A stretch of 64,000 nucleotides of DNA from the NCBI RefSeq assembly GCF_001548115.1, contig NZ_AP014821.1, forward strand, positions 1,643,262-1,707,261, written 5' to 3'. Below the pieces are notes generated by a model. That model was not told the origin of the DNA, made no database searches, and saw only the letters and a list, made by a program, of their open reading frames with translations. Both the position numbers and the translations under genes were made by a program. This stretch comes from Geminocystis sp. NIES-3709. Lineage in GTDB: Bacteria; Cyanobacteriota; Cyanobacteriia; Cyanobacteriales; Cyanobacteriaceae. Below, piece by piece: positions 62,341 to 64,000 of this stretch; the first letter of the stretch is position 1, and each line of letters opens with the position of its first letter.

Positions 62341-62412
62341 GCGGGTATAGCTCAGTGGTAGAGCGTCACCTTGCCAAGGTGAATGTCGCGCGTTCGAATC
62401 GCGTTACCCGCT
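62341..62412 (+). tRNA. tRNA-Gly (anticodon GCC)
   Basis: A 72-nt cloverleaf. The acceptor stem GCGGGTA pairs with TACCCGC, the D-arm is GCTCAGTGGTAGAGC, and the anticodon arm CACCT-TGCCA-AGGTG carries GCC. The T-arm CGCG-TTCGAATC-GCG closes the fold. CCA is not encoded. It is in a spacer between cysK and the L,D-transpeptidase. Confidence 0.96.
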
Positions 62413-62727
62413 TTAATATTAGTTATAAATCAGCTTTTTGACTATTTGTTATCCCTAAAGGGATAGTATTAGTGTGATTTCGGAGTTCTTGTAAAAGTAA
62501 AATGGCAGTATTTCTACCTATTTTGGTCGTGTCATTTTTCGTATAAATTTACAACCTGTCACTTATTTTTGATACATATATGCTACTTTTAAATATACAC
62601 TTAACAAGGTAATAATCTAATATTATATTGTAATTTGTTGAGTAAACTTCAGTGTTTTCCTTATCTTCTTGACTGAACTTTATCAATATCAAACTATTCC
62701 TATGCTTAGTATATAAGTCCTCATTTA
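62413..62727. other. Spacer after tRNA-Gly
   Basis: 315 bp without a gene. The palindrome TATCCCTAAAGGGATA at 62450-62465 could form a short hairpin (6-bp stem, 4-nt loop) about 40 nt after the tRNA and may help 3' processing or termination. No T-run follows. Confidence 0.4.
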
Positions 62728-63321
62728 TTATTTAACAACTGTGACGGGAATACCCAAAGAGACTAATTTAAAAAGTTCTTTAATGTCACTGTTTTTCATT
62801 CTTACGCAACCATGAGATACAGCTTGACCGATCAAATGTTCTCCTGAAGTGCCATGAAAACCGATAAAATTTTTATCGTCACTCCAAAACCCTATCCACC
62901 TTTCTCCTAAAGGATTATTAGGGCCAGGAGGAGATATTTTACCTGTCCAAGGATTTTCCCAAGAGGGATTTTCGATCATCTGAATAATTTGAAATTGACC
63001 TTGAGGAGTTTCCCAACCTTTTTTCCCAACAGCGACAGGGTAACTGGCAACTAATTGATCTTGTTCATAAACTTGAACTTGTTTTGCTCCTAGTCGCAGC
63101 ACAACTTTAATATTGATTACTTCATCAGGAAGATATAGGTAAGCATTAGCGTTTTTTAAGGGAGGCAAGGAAGGTAAATCTACTTGTAGTAGTTCATTTG
63201 TTGATGTCTTAGTAGATTCAGAAGCGAAACTGGAAGATACACTGGTTAGACAAAAACCCAATGTAATAAGGGAAAGAAGGGATTTTTTGCCCAGAAAACA
63301 ATCAAGAGGATTCGATTTCAT
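62728..63321 (-). CDS. L,D-transpeptidase (YkuD domain)
   Basis: 197 residues. A signal peptide lies at about 1-33 (LLSLITLGFCLTSVSSSFA), a short linker follows, then the YkuD domain (about 69-197). The active site is complete: H156 in GFHGTSGEHLIG, H170 and C172 in SHGCVRM. It forms or edits 3-3 cross-links in peptidoglycan, or attaches proteins to it. It is a single gene. Confidence 0.93.
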   Translation of the reverse strand: MKSNPLDCFLGKKSLLSLITLGFCLTSVSSSFASESTKTSTNELLQVDLPSLPPLKNANAYLYLPDEVINIKVVLRLGAKQVQVYEQDQLVASYPVAVGKKGWETPQGQFQIIQMIENPSWENPWTGKISPPGPNNPLGERWIGFWSDDKNFIGFHGTSGEHLIGQAVSHGCVRMKNSDIKELFKLVSLGIPVTVVK

Positions 63322-63428
63322 TTGTGGTAACTTAAGATAACCTACCTATTAGGATAACAAGCTCTGACTCGATCGATTTTTATCGTGCCAAAGCCTGTCA
63401 ATATATTAAGATTTATTGTAACGGAAAA

Positions 63429-63995
63429 TTACCACAATCCACGAACAGGTTGATTATATTGTTCAACTTGTGGCTCTGGCGTATAGGTATTGGTAGGAGC
63501 CATTACTTCACGAGGAGGAATTTCCCTGGTAGTAGTACTAGACTTTTCCATCTCCGCCCAAATAGCTGCAGTACGCTCATTGAGTGAGCCAGTGGATGCG
63601 ACTTGTTTCCAACCGTATTTTGCTTTAAGTCTACTAATCCATTGGGGATGACCTGTTTGTACTAAACGGTATCTTCCATCTTCTGTTTTCTGTACTAATA
63701 CATCTGAACCGGGACAAAAACCGCCCTCACTATGAAAAACGACTCCTTCTTCAGTCTGAATAAAGAGAATTCCGCCACTTTTTCCAATGACTCGTCCTAA
63801 TGAATAGTCACTCCATTCCATTTGTTCACCACCATTATAAGTGTCATGACCTTCTAATTGACTAATTAATGTGGTAGAAGATGACGGAGATTCAGTATTA
63901 TTATTTAAGCTAAAAGCATCAACTGGTTTGACACTAGCACTTAAAAATAGTCCTAAACCTATGGTTGTGAAGTATTGAAGATTTTTTAAATTCAT
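63429..63995 (-). CDS. Exported protein of unknown function, cyanobacterial
   Basis: 188 residues with a signal peptide (about 1-28, ending VKPVDAF). A central beta-rich part (about 50-120) has WSDYSLGRVIGKSGGILFIQ, VVFHSEGGFCPGSDVLVQ and YRLVQTGHPQWI. The C-terminus is Pro/Thr-rich and ends QPVRGLW. One conserved-looking Cys lies in the middle. I recognise only the general type: small periplasmic proteins conserved in cyanobacteria with no assigned role. It is at the right window edge, and 107 bp separates it from the transpeptidase gene. Confidence 0.65.
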   Translation of the reverse strand: MNLKNLQYFTTIGLGLFLSASVKPVDAFSLNNNTESPSSSTTLISQLEGHDTYNGGEQMEWSDYSLGRVIGKSGGILFIQTEEGVVFHSEGGFCPGSDVLVQKTEDGRYRLVQTGHPQWISRLKAKYGWKQVASTGSLNERTAAIWAEMEKSSTTTREIPPREVMAPTNTYTPEPQVEQYNQPVRGLW

Positions 63996-64000
63996 AATTT

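Noticed and set aside
62450..62465. Palindrome TATCCCTAAAGGGATA as an attachment site next to tRNA-Gly
   Set aside because: No duplicate of the tRNA 3' end and no integrase or foreign genes follow. It is more simply a short hairpin.

Overview
The window is chromosomal DNA from a low-GC cyanobacterium. Lineage markers are petM, gun4, a CRR6-type NDH-1 assembly factor, menD, devB/devC, an ArgZ/AgrE-type arginine dihydrolase, the acidic-tailed S2 protein, many GCGATCGC (HIP1) and CGATCG sites, and short TATTAGGT-type repeats. The base composition suggests a unicellular Chroococcales genome of the Geminocystis/Cyanobacterium kind. That genus-level guess is inference. No phage structural gene, transposase, integrase or CRISPR array was seen.

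Layout. 1-7.7 kb: the end of argZ, a Cys-repeat periplasmic protein, a PhzF-family enzyme, then an O-methyltransferase plus devC/devB export block facing a TetR regulator. 7.8-9.5 kb: an unnamed TolQ/TolR-like inner-membrane pair. 9.5-18.7 kb: core genes (methyltransferase, menD, rpsB-tsf, pth, an FtsL-like protein, ftsI). 18.8-27.8 kb: an M50 protease, an MBL-fold protein, petM, a cysteine desulfurase, cysC, a DUF92 protein, a DJ-1/PfpI protein, gun4 and crr6. 27.9-33.3 kb: a small accessory cassette between ileS and a diverged duplicate of the ileS 3' end. 33.4-39.7 kb: a copper/metal resistance locus (sensor kinase, response regulator, PepSY-like protein, acidic His-rich peptide, CopB, multicopper oxidase CopA). 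39.9-43.3 kb: an amidohydrolase and a phosphodiester glycosidase. 43.5-51.8 kb: a stress island that looks acquired (holin-like protein, Pmp3, Dps, YsnF/AvaK, hemerythrin, a membrane protein, NACHT NTPase). 52.2-64 kb: core genes (fabH-plsX, Ser/Thr kinase, hemE, RibD-like reductase, MCE/MlaD and MlaF, cysteine synthase, tRNA-Gly, L,D-transpeptidase).

The most interesting structure is a pattern seen twice. An accessory gene or cassette lies directly downstream of a host gene (devC, ileS), and its far side carries a diverged copy of that gene's 3' end. This is what integration through a homologous 3' end would leave. In the ileS copy, the same 21-bp segment is also inserted in frame at both halves of the zinc-knuckle region.

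The other candidates for undescribed biology are four: the TolQ/TolR-like pair, whose small subunit has Ser where ExbD/TolR have the proton-carrying Asp; the two-gene glycine-rich membrane cassette behind ileS; the NACHT protein next to redox and desiccation genes; and three families of short non-autonomous repeats, one of which supplies the stop codon of a gene.
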